A stretch of DNA of 64,000 nucleotides from assembly GCF_014207565.1 (NCBI RefSeq), contig NZ_JACHGJ010000006.1, forward strand, positions 1 to 64,000, written 5' to 3'. The notes beneath the pieces are model-generated. The model was not told the origin of the DNA. It did not search any database and saw nothing but the letters and a program-made list of their open reading frames with translations. Below, in pieces: positions 8,285-16,334 of this stretch (positions are counted from its first letter, which is position 1; the number at the start of each line of letters is the position of its first letter). The DNA comes from Spirochaeta isovalerica (lineage in GTDB: Bacteria > Spirochaetota > Spirochaetia > DSM-2461). A program made the translations under genes and the position numbers.

Positions 8285-8880
8285 TTTCTCTCCTGCAGGA
8301 TGTTCAGTCTATCGGGATTTAATATTTCAAAAGGATTAATGTACTCCATTGTATACCGCGGCTGATAATCGTTATCAATGTCAGGATAAAGCAAAGTGTT
8401 AATCTCCAGTTCGCCGTACGGCGCATCGGATTTTATGAAAGAGAGCTCGATTATGTAATCTTCTCCGTTCCCCCGATTCCCCGTTAAGCCTATGACCTGG
8501 CCCCGGGATATAAGTTCTCCAGGATCTCGCGATACTGTTTTCAGATTGTAGATAGCCATAGCCGTGCTGTCTGTGAACTGAATAACTATCATATTGACTT
8601 GCTGTTCTCCGAAAAAGACTGGAGGGAAAGTATTTTCCGATTCTACGGCAATCACGATACCGTCCAGAGGCGAATATATTTTTTCTATTTCCAGAAACTC
8701 AAGAACGACGCCTTTCGACAGGTACCATTCGCCTTTTTCATTCTGTTGGGGTCCAAAACCGCACAAGGTCAGTATTTCTGCATCAGCATCATAGACAGGA
8801 GCCCTGTCTATTGCCCAGAGGCTTATTGTTGTCAAAAAGAAGAGTACTATTCTGAGTAATGACGAATTCTGAAATTTCAC
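8281..8880 (-). CDS. Exported M23/LytM-like protein lacking catalytic residues
   Basis: A 199-residue protein with a signal peptide (about residues 1-23). Residues about 68-150 resemble the LytM (peptidase M23) beta fold: SPLDGIVIAVES matches the conserved PxdGxV strand, and ISRGQVIGLTGNRG matches the VxxGqxIGxvGxTG stretch. The zinc ligands are missing: the HxxxD motif is absent, the YxHL position reads AIYNLK, and the usual HLHFE reads IIELSF. It is therefore probably not a peptidase and may act as an activator or scaffold, as known for degenerate LytM proteins such as EnvC. GTG start with GGGAG upstream. The fold is inferred from short motifs. Confidence 0.6.
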   Translation of the reverse strand: MKFQNSSLLRIVLFFLTTISLWAIDRAPVYDADAEILTLCGFGPQQNEKGEWYLSKGVVLEFLEIEKIYSPLDGIVIAVESENTFPPVFFGEQQVNMIVIQFTDSTAMAIYNLKTVSRDPGELISRGQVIGLTGNRGNGEDYIIELSFIKSDAPYGELEINTLLYPDIDNDYQPRYTMEYINPFEILNPDRLNILQERK

Positions 8881-9123
8881 TTCTACTCCCGGACCGAATT
8901 ATTTGAATAGTTCAATTGTAAATCTTTTTAGTAGAAGATCCAGCTGTTTTTTTAATATCTCACTCGTAAATCAGATAATCGGAACGGCCGGGATATTTTG
9001 CCATGGCAGTTCTGTGTTTATTGAATCCCAGGCCGTTACATTTTTATGGCTTTTGTTGTCGGCTCTTCGAATATTCCGGGAATTTCAGCAAAATATGGCA
9101 CTATATAGTTTGTTGAATTATAC

Positions 9124-9141
9124 TTACTTAAAGATAAGTAA
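9124..9141. promoter_or_regulatory. Inverted repeat, candidate operator
   Basis: TTACTTA-AAGA-TAAGTAA is a perfect 7-bp inverted repeat ending 22 bp before the start of the cysteine-rich small protein gene. It lacks a following T-tract in either direction, so an operator or mRNA hairpin is more likely than a terminator. Confidence 0.4.
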
Positions 9142-9163
9142 CATTATTTCTAAGGAGAGAAAA

Positions 9164-9382
9164 ATGGAATGCGAATGTTTGAGTCAATGTCCTTTCTTTA
9201 ATGACAAGATGGCTGAAAAGCCTGCCTTGGCTAATATAATGAAAAAAAGGTATTGTCTTGATGATTTCAACAGCTGTGCACGTCACAAGATATTTCTGGC
9301 AAAAGGGAAAAGTGCAGTTCCGCCAAATCTTTATCCCAATCAGATAGAAGAAGCTGAAAAAATCCTGGCAGAATTAAAATGA
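9164..9382 (+). CDS. Small cysteine-rich protein
   Basis: A 72-residue protein with five cysteines: Cys3, Cys5 and Cys9 (MECECLSQC) plus two in YCLDDFNSCARH. This suggests a bound metal or iron-sulfur centre, or redox activity. I recall similar short proteins with CPFFNDKM and PNLYPNQ motifs from several phyla, but know no assigned function. The frame is open back to 8903, but AAGGAGAG lies 5-7 nt before the ATG at 9164 and the upstream part looks non-coding. The 280 bp before it hold nothing else I can name. Confidence 0.75.
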   Translation: MECECLSQCPFFNDKMAEKPALANIMKKRYCLDDFNSCARHKIFLAKGKSAVPPNLYPNQIEEAEKILAELK

Positions 9383-9462
9383 GACGGCAAAAGCTCTGAA
9401 AAGATCCTCTACGATTGTAAATCCTCTTAAATCTGACGTTTCATCGTCCGGGTCGTATATAT

Positions 9463-10158
9463 TTACTTCCATTCCATTGCTTCGCAGGTATTCTTCTTTA
9501 TCCAGTTTCCGTCGACGACATCATATTTCGCCGCATCTTCATTCTTCAATAATGCCCAGTACCGGTCTCCGATCGACCAGTGCCACCATTCCGGTTCGTA
9601 ATTGACAAATCCCATCCGCGATAGAGCTCTGCTCAGAATACGCCTGTTTTCCCTTGCTTCATCAGAAATGTTATCCGAGTGGAAATAAGTCGCGTTATCC
9701 GTCTCACCGGGAGTCGCATTAAACTCAGTTCCCATATCCGATTCAATTCCCTTATCGTTTATGAGCGTGATATCTATAGCGGCTCCCGTCGGATGAGGGG
9801 CGTATTCCGGCGGAGCGACGTATTTGCATGTTTCCAGATAGATTTCCTCTTCCGGTAAATCACCATAGTGCTTTCTGTTGTATTCCAGAACAGAATTGAA
9901 TGAATCCTTCTGCTGCTGTAAAGGTCTGTAGGCTTCTTTTATATAGAAATTGATTCCTTCAGGCAGTAAGAGAGCTGCTTCAAGAAGCTTTATGGCTATA
10001 GTTTCTCTTGCGTAACTGAAATATTCACTTTTACTGGCAATCTGAGACATTGATAAATCGACTTTTATTCTCTTGTTTATCTCAGTCAGATTGCAGAAAG
10101 GTTCTTTACTGTTCCTTACGGGTATCTTTATCACTTCAATATCATTAATTAAAAACAC
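9463..10158 (-). CDS. D-alanyl-D-alanine dipeptidase (VanX/DdpX family, peptidase M15)
   Basis: A 231-residue zinc dipeptidase that splits D-Ala-D-Ala. Zinc and catalytic motifs are present: the YRPLQQQ strand with its arginine near residue 80, HPTGAAIDI (near 122) matching HxxGxAxD, and EPEWWHW (near 190) with the catalytic Glu and third zinc His. No signal peptide is seen, so it is cytoplasmic. No vanH or vanA homologue adjoins it, so cell-wall recycling or nutrient use is likelier than glycopeptide resistance. The GTG start has GGAG 6-7 nt upstream. Confidence 0.88.
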   Translation of the reverse strand: MFLINDIEVIKIPVRNSKEPFCNLTEINKRIKVDLSMSQIASKSEYFSYARETIAIKLLEAALLLPEGINFYIKEAYRPLQQQKDSFNSVLEYNRKHYGDLPEEEIYLETCKYVAPPEYAPHPTGAAIDITLINDKGIESDMGTEFNATPGETDNATYFHSDNISDEARENRRILSRALSRMGFVNYEPEWWHWSIGDRYWALLKNEDAAKYDVVDGNWIKKNTCEAMEWK

Positions 10159-10301
10159 TAAAATCTCCGGGCTATTAATAGTATAATATTAAACTGAATA
10201 ATCCTGTATGTAAAGATGATAACCATTTTAATGATCATTAAGGATAAAATCATATCTATGGTTTATGATTTAAGTAAGTCAGAAATATCTATGGGGAAAT
10301 T

Positions 10302-11540
10302 ATGAGACCGAAGTTTATTAAATCCTTTCTCGATGAACTGTTATTGTATTCGGGGCAGTTCGCGCTTTTCTATATCATAATGCAATTGATTATTCAGAAA
10401 GGGCAGTTTCTTTTAAATGTAGGACATATGAGTCTGGTCGTCAGTCTGCTGATCCAGACCTTTCTTCTTTCCTTCAGAGCTGAACAGTCGAGGAAAGAAA
10501 TCCCTTTTTTGTTTATAGTTCCCCTGCTTTACAGTCTTTTCGAATTATCAGAAGGTACAGCTTATCTTCTCAATACGGCTCATATAGGCTTCTGGTTCTT
10601 TGCCTTGATTTTTTCCATTCTCAGGTTTATCAAGTTTTCGGGAAGCGGGAGAACCAATAGATCCGTTGAGTTCAGTTATATTTTTCTCAATGTATTTATT
10701 TTTCTTTTTCTTTACTTTTATTTCGATACTTGGAAAGAAATCCAGAATTCTGATCAATTGACGATTGTCAACATCTGGAGTCATCTCACTTCCTTCCTTA
10801 TCGATCCCACCCATTGGTACATCATATTCGGAGGTGCGCTGCTCGCTTTGATCATCGGTATTGGCCGTTATGAGAATTTCCGGCTGAATGAAAAGATAAT
10901 TCAGCTTTTCGGGAAGTATGTTGATGAGAACGTAAGAGATACGATTCTCGAGAAAGGGGAGTATACATCAACTAAAAAGTATCTCTGCGTGCTTTTCTCC
11001 GATATTAAGAATTTCACCGCATACAGCGAAAAGAACGATGCCGAGACGGTATCTAAAATGCTTAATATCTACTTTGAATACTGGGATCGGATCGTTTCGG
11101 CCCACAACGGAACTATAGATAAATATATCGGCGATGCCATTATGGTCATATTCGGCCTGGAAAAAAAACACAATGCCTGTGAAGACGCTATTTCCTGCGC
11201 TCTGGAAGTCTGTGAATCGGAAAATATCCTTAAAGGGCTTTTGGAGGAAAGCGGGCTTCCCGTTCCGGAAGGATTCGGAGTGGGGTGCCATTACGGTGAG
11301 TTGATAGTCGGAGATATCGGAAGCACAAACCGCAAAAACTTCACGGTCATCGGCGATACAGTCAATGTCGCCTCTCGCCTCGAATCTCTGAGCAGAAAGA
11401 CAAAACACAAGATTATTATTTCCATGGAAACTTTTTCACAATTAAACGGAGAACTGCAGCGCCTTTTTGAGAAAATCGGATCCATACAGTTAAAAGGGAA
11501 GAGTTCGCAGACGACAGTCTGGGGGGAGAAGATAATCTAG
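10302..11540 (+). CDS. Membrane-bound class III adenylate cyclase
   Basis: A 412-residue protein that makes cAMP. The first 190 or so residues hold about six hydrophobic segments. The catalytic domain spans about residues 225-410: CVLFSDIKNFT carries the first metal Asp, GTIDKYIGDAIMVIFG the second Asp with the substrate Lys position, and FTVIGDTVNVASRLE the adenine and transition-state residues. It lacks a HAMP domain; the membrane part may sense a signal, as in several bacterial cyclases with integral membrane sensors. Monocistronic, with GGGGA before the ATG. Catalytic residues look intact, so activity is expected; the ligand is unknown. Confidence 0.88.
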   Translation: MRPKFIKSFLDELLLYSGQFALFYIIMQLIIQKGQFLLNVGHMSLVVSLLIQTFLLSFRAEQSRKEIPFLFIVPLLYSLFELSEGTAYLLNTAHIGFWFFALIFSILRFIKFSGSGRTNRSVEFSYIFLNVFIFLFLYFYFDTWKEIQNSDQLTIVNIWSHLTSFLIDPTHWYIIFGGALLALIIGIGRYENFRLNEKIIQLFGKYVDENVRDTILEKGEYTSTKKYLCVLFSDIKNFTAYSEKNDAETVSKMLNIYFEYWDRIVSAHNGTIDKYIGDAIMVIFGLEKKHNACEDAISCALEVCESENILKGLLEESGLPVPEGFGVGCHYGELIVGDIGSTNRKNFTVIGDTVNVASRLESLSRKTKHKIIISMETFSQLNGELQRLFEKIGSIQLKGKSSQTTVWGEKII

Positions 11541-11579
11541 CTTTTCAAGAGGCTGCTTAATGATCCGGTTTTTCGTAAT

Positions 11580-11996
11580 TCATATATTTTCAGGATCGAT
11601 AGACAAATTCCGGTAATTGAGATCCTCTCTCAATGTAAACCCGAGAGATTCCCAGAAACCGTTCCCTCTTAAATTATCTTTGTAGACAACAAGAGCTACC
11701 TTTCTGATTCCCTCCTTCCTGAGCGAAGTCAATGCCCGATCAACAAGCGCTTTTCCAATACCCTGCCGCCGGAAGTCTCTGTGAACGGCAGCATGATAGA
11801 TATATCCCCGCCTGCCGTCGTGTCCTGTTAAAATAACGCCGACCAGCTTTTTTCCTTCTCTGCAGATGAAGTTCGTTTCCGGATTTCTCTTAAGAAAAAA
11901 ATCTATTCCCTTTCTGGAATCGTCGAGAGATCTCAGGCCCATGCCTTGTGTTTCGGACCAGAGCTTGAAAGCATCATCGTAATCGGCAATTGTCAT
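11580..11996 (-). CDS. GNAT-family N-acetyltransferase with probable non-canonical start
   Basis: A small acetyltransferase, 138 residues from the ATG at 11996. The core motifs are intact: HDGRRGYIYHAAV, the acetyl-CoA loop FRRQGIGKALV and VYKDNLRGNGFWESLGF. Members of this family usually begin about five residues earlier with a pattern like MxIRxMT. Here the frame continues upstream as INISLMT, with ATA at 12011 in the Met position and AAGGAG 6 nt before it; the ATG at 11996 is 21 nt from that site. Either translation starts at AUA or an original ATG has mutated. No ATG, GTG or TTG lies upstream in frame before a stop. Acceptor unknown. Confidence 0.85.
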   Translation of the reverse strand: MTIADYDDAFKLWSETQGMGLRSLDDSRKGIDFFLKRNPETNFICREGKKLVGVILTGHDGRRGYIYHAAVHRDFRRQGIGKALVDRALTSLRKEGIRKVALVVYKDNLRGNGFWESLGFTLREDLNYRNLSIDPENI

Positions 11997-12052
11997 TAAA
12001 GATATGTTTATATTGAACTCCTTATCGTCCCATCAATGTAATCATGATATTA

Positions 12053-12311
12053 TTAATTCCGATAGTCGATTTTTTGTTTATTAAATCCATTTTTTTCCAA
12101 TAAAAAAGATGACTGCCCATTGGCTGGTGATTTACACATGCTCTGTCGGGATGGATTCGTATGATGCGAGTTTGCGTTTTTTATATTCTTTAAAGGTCTC
12201 ATTGTATATGTCCACAGGCCGGCAGGTGTATTTGTAGAGGTTTTCATCATGTCTAAACCAGTCATAGAGGATTTTTATGTCATCGGGAGCTATCGGTTTC
12301 AGTTGTATCAT
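12053..12311 (-). pseudogene. Remnant of a GNAT acetyltransferase gene, internally deleted
   Basis: The first frame begins MIQLKPIAPDDIKILYDWF and YKYTCRPVD, a typical GNAT N-terminus, and stops after about 59 codons at ESIPTEHV. A different frame, overlapping that end, reads SFLLEKNGFNKQKIDYRN, the typical GNAT C-terminus (LLEKNGF), before its own stop. The two ends are thus joined out of frame with the middle of the domain, including the acetyl-CoA loop, missing. A real gene would need about 150-170 codons; this has fewer than 90. It lies next to an intact GNAT gene. Confidence 0.7.
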
Positions 12312-12515
12312 TTTTTCCAACAAGTCATATTTTAAACAGTGTATATTGCTTCTTCTGCTATATCAAGAAAGAATGTGGATATAAAACAAGCAGGGCTCTG
12401 AATCCGGCTTTCAATATTCGCATATAGGCTGTCCGGAAGGGCGGCCGGAAATTTCAAATCTTAACTATCCGTTATATTGTGGAACAGTTGTATTAATAGA
12501 GTTATAGTATTTCTT

Positions 12516-13427
12516 ATGAAAGCTATAATCAGTACAAAAGCAGGTTCTCCCGACGTTCTTGAACTAAGGGAAATACCTATACCAATACCGAAAGATAATG
12601 AAATTCTTGTAAAAGTCCATTGTGCCTCTGTCACTGCAGGAGATGCCGCGCTGCGCCGGTTCAACAGGGCCGTACTGTCTGTCGTCGGCCTTCTCGCGGG
12701 ATTCAAACCCATGATAATTCCCGGAGTGGAATTTTCCGGAGTCATTGAGGCGACCGGGATGAGGGTTAAATCTTTTCAGCCGGGAGATGAAGTGCGGGGA
12801 ACCACAACCGGACTGAGCAAAGGGGCCAATGCGGAATATGTCTGTGTTCCCGAAACTTCGAGACATGGTGTTCTTATCAGAAAATCCCCCCATGTCACTC
12901 ACCGCGAAGCGGCCGCCGCTACGGTCGGCCCTATGACCGCCGTTCAGCTTCTGAAAAAAGCGGGACTGAAACCCGGTGAAATGACACTGGTCTATGGCGC
13001 ATCTGGCTCGGTCGGAAGCGCTGCGCTTCATATCGCCGCGCATTACGGTGGAGCGGTCGACGGAGTCTGCAGCGGAACCAATATCGAGCTTGTTCAGTCT
13101 CTCGGCGCTGAAATCGTATATGATTACAAAACTGTCGATTTTATATCTTCGGGAAAGAAATACGATGTGATTTTTGATGCTGTGGGGAAACTGAAAAAAA
13201 CCGATGCATTAAAAGCTCTTAAAGAAAAGGGCCGCTTCGTATCGGTAAAATCGATGACTAAAGAAGTAAAAGAAGAACTGGAGTTTATACAGGATCTGCA
13301 GGTTAAAGGAAAACTAAAACCGTTTATTGATAAAAGCTACCCGCTGGAAGAGGTGAAAGACGCGCATATTCTGGTGGATTCCGGGCGGAAGCGTGGGAAT
13401 ATCGTTATTAGCATCAGCGGAGAATAG
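12516..13427 (+). CDS. Zinc-independent quinone oxidoreductase-like MDR dehydrogenase
   Basis: A 303-residue member of the medium-chain dehydrogenase/reductase family. Residues about 1-120 form the GroES-like domain (PGVEFSGVIEATG), and YGASGSVGSAALHIA near 148 is the nucleotide-binding site of the Rossmann domain. The cysteines that bind catalytic zinc in alcohol dehydrogenases are not in place, so an NADPH:quinone or enone reductase is likely. The frame is open upstream to 12477, but MKAIIS at 12516 is the normal family start. Monocistronic; substrate unknown. Confidence 0.85.
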   Translation: MKAIISTKAGSPDVLELREIPIPIPKDNEILVKVHCASVTAGDAALRRFNRAVLSVVGLLAGFKPMIIPGVEFSGVIEATGMRVKSFQPGDEVRGTTTGLSKGANAEYVCVPETSRHGVLIRKSPHVTHREAAAATVGPMTAVQLLKKAGLKPGEMTLVYGASGSVGSAALHIAAHYGGAVDGVCSGTNIELVQSLGAEIVYDYKTVDFISSGKKYDVIFDAVGKLKKTDALKALKEKGRFVSVKSMTKEVKEELEFIQDLQVKGKLKPFIDKSYPLEEVKDAHILVDSGRKRGNIVISISGE

Positions 13428-13453
13428 CGGTTGCAGAATAATTAAGCTTCCTT

Positions 13454-13912
13454 TTATCCCGATATCTTACCGGTAATCTCGTCGGGGATGATTCTATACA
13501 CTATTGTCCGGTCTACAGCGGAGGTTGGAAAATCCCAGGAACTTAAATCTGTATGCTGTTTCATAATGATTTGAAGCCCTTGTGTTTTTTCCTCTCTGCC
13601 GGAAATAATCTCAATGATTCCCTTGCAAATTACCGAACGGAATCCCGTTCCGAAACTGCAGGCTTTCTCCGATGTTTTTATCTCGATAGAATCGGAAACT
13701 TCCAGACAGACATTTTGATTCTTCCTGATAAGGTCGAGCTTTTTCCCTTCTGTCGCGGAATGGAGATAAATTGTTTTCCCGTGGAGACCGTAGTTCATGG
13801 GAACGATGTATGGCTTATCCCCATCGACAAGTGCGACATGACAGATTCTGTTGGATTGAAGAATCTCCGCTATTAAATTATCATCGGTGATTTCTTTTTC
13901 ATTTCTTCTCAT
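13454..13912 (-). CDS. Pyridoxamine 5'-phosphate oxidase-family flavoprotein (NimA-like)
   Basis: A 152-residue FMN-binding split-barrel protein of the kind annotated as NimA/5-nitroimidazole reductase. The conserved opening NRICHVALVDGDKPYIVPMNYG and IYLHSATEGKKLDLI (FMN phosphate contacts) are both present. Family members reduce or bind small molecules using FMN; a role in drug resistance is not shown by sequence alone. ATG at 13912; the 3' end lies 26 bp from the convergent dehydrogenase gene, with no clear terminator between. Confidence 0.85.
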   Translation of the reverse strand: MRRNEKEITDDNLIAEILQSNRICHVALVDGDKPYIVPMNYGLHGKTIYLHSATEGKKLDLIRKNQNVCLEVSDSIEIKTSEKACSFGTGFRSVICKGIIEIISGREEKTQGLQIIMKQHTDLSSWDFPTSAVDRTIVYRIIPDEITGKISG

Positions 13913-13963
13913 TATGTCATATATATAAACAGAGAAATGGTTGTTATGTATATGTCTACTTAT

Positions 13964-13991
13964 AAAAAAAAGCCGGTTTTACCGGCTTTTT
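13964..13991 (-). terminator. Rho-independent terminator after the RRM gene
   Basis: AAAAAGCCGGT and ACCGGCTTTTT form a GC-rich stem with a very short loop. On the minus strand it is followed by a run of eight T, 18 bp after the stop of the RRM gene. The A-rich opposite flank could let it act in both directions. Confidence 0.8.
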
Positions 13992-14008
13992 CTGGAATCT
14001 GATTCCTA

Positions 14009-14287
14009 TTAATATCTGTCGTTGTATCTGGGTCTTTCAGTTCTTTCTCTTGCTGCGTTTACAACAAGTTTCCTGTCCATCCATACGGATTCATTAAGTT
14101 CTCTGATGGCTTCATCTGCAGCGGACTGCTCTTCCATCTCGATAAAACCGAAACCTTTTGATCTGTTTGTTTCTCTGTCTGTAATAATTTTAGCACTGAG
14201 AACATTTCCGAACTGAGCGAAAAGATTCCCGAGGTCATCTTCAATCACTTTGAAACTCATATTACCAACATATAATTTTGTAGCCAT
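14009..14287 (-). CDS. RNA-binding protein with one RRM domain
   Basis: A 92-residue protein that is nearly all RNA recognition motif. RNP2 is KLYVGNM (residues 4-10) and RNP1 is SKGFGFIEM (about 44-52). A short basic, arginine-rich tail (AARERTERPRYNDRY) follows. Such small RRM proteins occur in cyanobacteria and spirochaetes and are often cold- or stress-responsive. AAGGAG lies before the ATG. A strong terminator follows directly, so it is a single-gene transcript. Confidence 0.92.
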   Translation of the reverse strand: MATKLYVGNMSFKVIEDDLGNLFAQFGNVLSAKIITDRETNRSKGFGFIEMEEQSAADEAIRELNESVWMDRKLVVNAARERTERPRYNDRY

Positions 14288-14678
14288 AACTACTCCTTGA
14301 CCGGTCTATCCGGCGATTTATTTTGTTTAGAAACCGAAGTATGCCTTAGACCGTATATGATGATTAGTAATTGGAACAATTAGAAATGATTAAAATACAG
14401 GAAAAATAATACTTAACTTTAATAAACTGAATGTAATATACATAATAGTGGATATTAAATCAAGATGGATAATGCTGTTTGACTGAAAGTTCGCCATTCA
14501 GAATAAATTCCTCCGGAGTTTATACCTCCGGTCATCAGCAATTTCATTTCCCTTTCCGGAAAATCGCTGTTGATGAATTGACTGGATATTATCAAGCCTG
14601 ATGGTGTTTCGAACCCTGTCCTATTGCATAATCGGCATAGGGAAGAGGCTGTAGAGGTAGAAGAGTTCTTATTTCAAC
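14288..14678. other. Intergenic region with one small hairpin
   Basis: This 391-bp gap lies upstream of the RRM gene, so its right-hand part probably includes that gene's promoter and leader. The only structure I see is CCGGAG (14513-14518) pairing with CTCCGG (14526-14531) across a 7-nt loop. No coding frame, tRNA or repeat is apparent. Confidence 0.5.
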
Positions 14679-14915
14679 TCAATAACGGCTTTGAAAAAAG
14701 ACAATGATCTTCAGAGAGCCCATAAAAAGGCTGAAAATTGAAATTGGTATCAGTATCAGGCCGGCACTCCAGGCTCCATTTGTAATACCCAGGGTCATCC
14801 ATATGGCAAATGAAAGAATAGAGATTATTATTGGAATCAAACCCAGTCGAAGATCCTTTCTTCTTTCGGCGTTCAACCGGTCTTTCCAATCATTGTTAAG
14901 CTCAAATTTATTCAA
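14679..14915 (-). CDS. Small two-helix membrane protein
   Basis: A 78-residue protein with a charged N-terminus (about residues 1-23, ending ERRKDLR) and two transmembrane helices, roughly 25-45 and 50-74, giving a hairpin. I do not recognise a specific family. GAGGGG is upstream of the ATG. An overlapping frame at 14674-14889 is a shadow. Role unknown. Confidence 0.6.
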   Translation of the reverse strand: MNKFELNNDWKDRLNAERRKDLRLGLIPIIISILSFAIWMTLGITNGAWSAGLILIPISIFSLFMGSLKIIVFFQSRY

Positions 14916-14973
14916 TATGCCCCTCCTGATGCGGTGTTTATGGTTTCAATATTAAACAATTTGATTAAAAAGT

Positions 14974-14994
14974 ATATAGGGATATTTCCTATAT
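14974..14994. promoter_or_regulatory. Inverted repeat upstream of the small membrane protein
   Basis: ATATAGG-GATATTT-CCTATAT is a perfect 7-bp inverted repeat 59 bp upstream of the 14915 start. No T-tract follows, so an operator is possible. AT-rich arms make chance occurrence plausible. Confidence 0.3.
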
Positions 14995-15146
14995 GCGGGG
15001 AGGGATCATATCTGTCTTTGTATAATCTGCAAAAATAACACCTCCCGGTGAAATTGGGCTCTCTTGAATATCATATTATCCTTTGGATCCCTATGTCCTG
15101 TTAGCTCCCCTTTATCAAAAGCCGGTATATCTGATATAAAAAGATC

Positions 15147-15491
15147 ATGAATATCCAGATCATAGGCACGAAAAAGTGTTCCGATACAAAAAAAGCAATG
15201 AGATTTTTCAAAGAGCGCAACGTCAGCTACCACTTTCTCGATTTGGGAGAAAAGCCCCTCAGCAGAGGAGAGCTTATTAAAATAGCCCAGAAACTGGGTG
15301 GGGATAATCTTATCGATACCCAGTCCAAAGCCTATAAGGACAAAGGTCTCGCCTGGATGGATTATGATGCTGTCGAGGAGGTTATGGAAAACAATCTCCT
15401 TCTTAAAACACCTGTTGTCAGAAACGGCAACGAAGTAACAGCCGGGATAGATCAGAAAACATGGACACTCTGGATTAAAGAGGGTAAATGA
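15147..15491 (+). CDS. ArsC/Spx-family thioredoxin-fold protein
   Basis: A 114-residue protein of the arsenate reductase/Spx/YffB family. It opens with IQIIGTKKCSDTKKAMRFF, which places one cysteine (Cys11) at the usual active-site position, followed by an SRGELI segment and the LLLKTPVVRNGNEV strand that supports the cis-Pro. The catalytic arginine pattern of true ArsC is not clear, so it may be a glutathione- or thioredoxin-linked reductase or regulator. Its stop abuts the TTG start of the hydrolase gene, suggesting a two-gene operon. The Shine-Dalgarno site is weak. Confidence 0.82.
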   Translation: MNIQIIGTKKCSDTKKAMRFFKERNVSYHFLDLGEKPLSRGELIKIAQKLGGDNLIDTQSKAYKDKGLAWMDYDAVEEVMENNLLLKTPVVRNGNEVTAGIDQKTWTLWIKEGK

Positions 15492-16334
15492 TTGTTCCGT
15501 TATGCTGTACTGGGAAGCGGATCAAGCGCCAATTCCTATATTTTCGAATACGGTAATTTCTCATTTATCCTGGACAACGGATTCTCCTCGAGAGAGATCC
15601 TGCGGAGAATGGAAAAGCTTTCTTTCAATCCCGATCATCTGGAATTCATTTTTCTCAGTCATATACATTCCGACCATCTGAAAGGCGTTGAATCCCTTTG
15701 CTTCGAACTCGATCTGCCGGTTGTCATTCACGAGAACCTGGATCTCGATAAGTATACGAAAGGGGAAATCAACAGGAAGCTTTCTGTTACACCCGGACGT
15801 GAATACACTTTCAGGTATCTCAGTTTCATCCCTTTTGAAACCCACCACGATGCGCCTTCTTCCCTAGGTTTCTATTTCCGACTGGGAGATATATCCTTTA
15901 CAGTCATTACCGATACGGGCAAATACGATCCCTCAATGATTGCCTATGCCGAGAAATCTCATATCCTCTTTCTGGAATCCAATTATTCCGAAGAGATGCT
16001 TATGACTGGCAAATATCCCCCTTATCTCAAAGAGAGAATCCGTTCCGATAAAGGGCATTTATCAAATTTTCAGGCGGCTGATTTTCTCAAAGAGGTAACC
16101 GGTTCAGAACGTTGCATGATCGAGCAGATTTATTTATGTCACCTGTCTAAAAACAATAATTCAGTTGAAAAAGTTCTCAGTGAGATAGGTAAGAACTGCA
16201 GCAATAATATACCGCTGCGGGTTTGCGATAGAGGAGAGTCGGTTTCGGGCATTCCCCTTCAGGCCAGAAGGTCGACTCTGGTTCCAGGCGGGTCTTCCTC
16301 TCTGTCCTCATATTCGGAAATTTCCGCTTTCTGA
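15492..16334 (+). CDS. MBL-fold metallohydrolase, WalJ/YycJ-like
   Basis: A metallo-beta-lactamase fold protein of 280 residues. VLGSGSSANSYIFE opens the fold. The metal motif SHIHSDH is at about residues 55-61, with a second His in ETHHDAP near 116, an Asp in VITDTGKYD near 141, and CHLSKNN with the last His near 216. YycJ/WalJ proteins act on nucleic acids. TTG start with AGAGGG upstream, directly after the ArsC-like stop. The last 25 residues (after GIPLQ) lie antisense to the convergent coiled-coil gene, a 76-bp overlap. Confidence 0.85.
   Translation: MFRYAVLGSGSSANSYIFEYGNFSFILDNGFSSREILRRMEKLSFNPDHLEFIFLSHIHSDHLKGVESLCFELDLPVVIHENLDLDKYTKGEINRKLSVTPGREYTFRYLSFIPFETHHDAPSSLGFYFRLGDISFTVITDTGKYDPSMIAYAEKSHILFLESNYSEEMLMTGKYPPYLKERIRSDKGHLSNFQAADFLKEVTGSERCMIEQIYLCHLSKNNNSVEKVLSEIGKNCSNNIPLRVCDRGESVSGIPLQARRSTLVPGGSSSLSSYSEISAF

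Noticed and set aside
8903-9163. N-terminal extension of the small cysteine-rich protein
   Set aside because: The frame is open, but the ribosome site is right before 9164 and the translation upstream has no resemblance to coding sequence.
9463-10158. Glycopeptide resistance locus
   Set aside because: VanX-like enzyme only; no vanH, vanA/B ligase, vanR or vanS genes are in the window.
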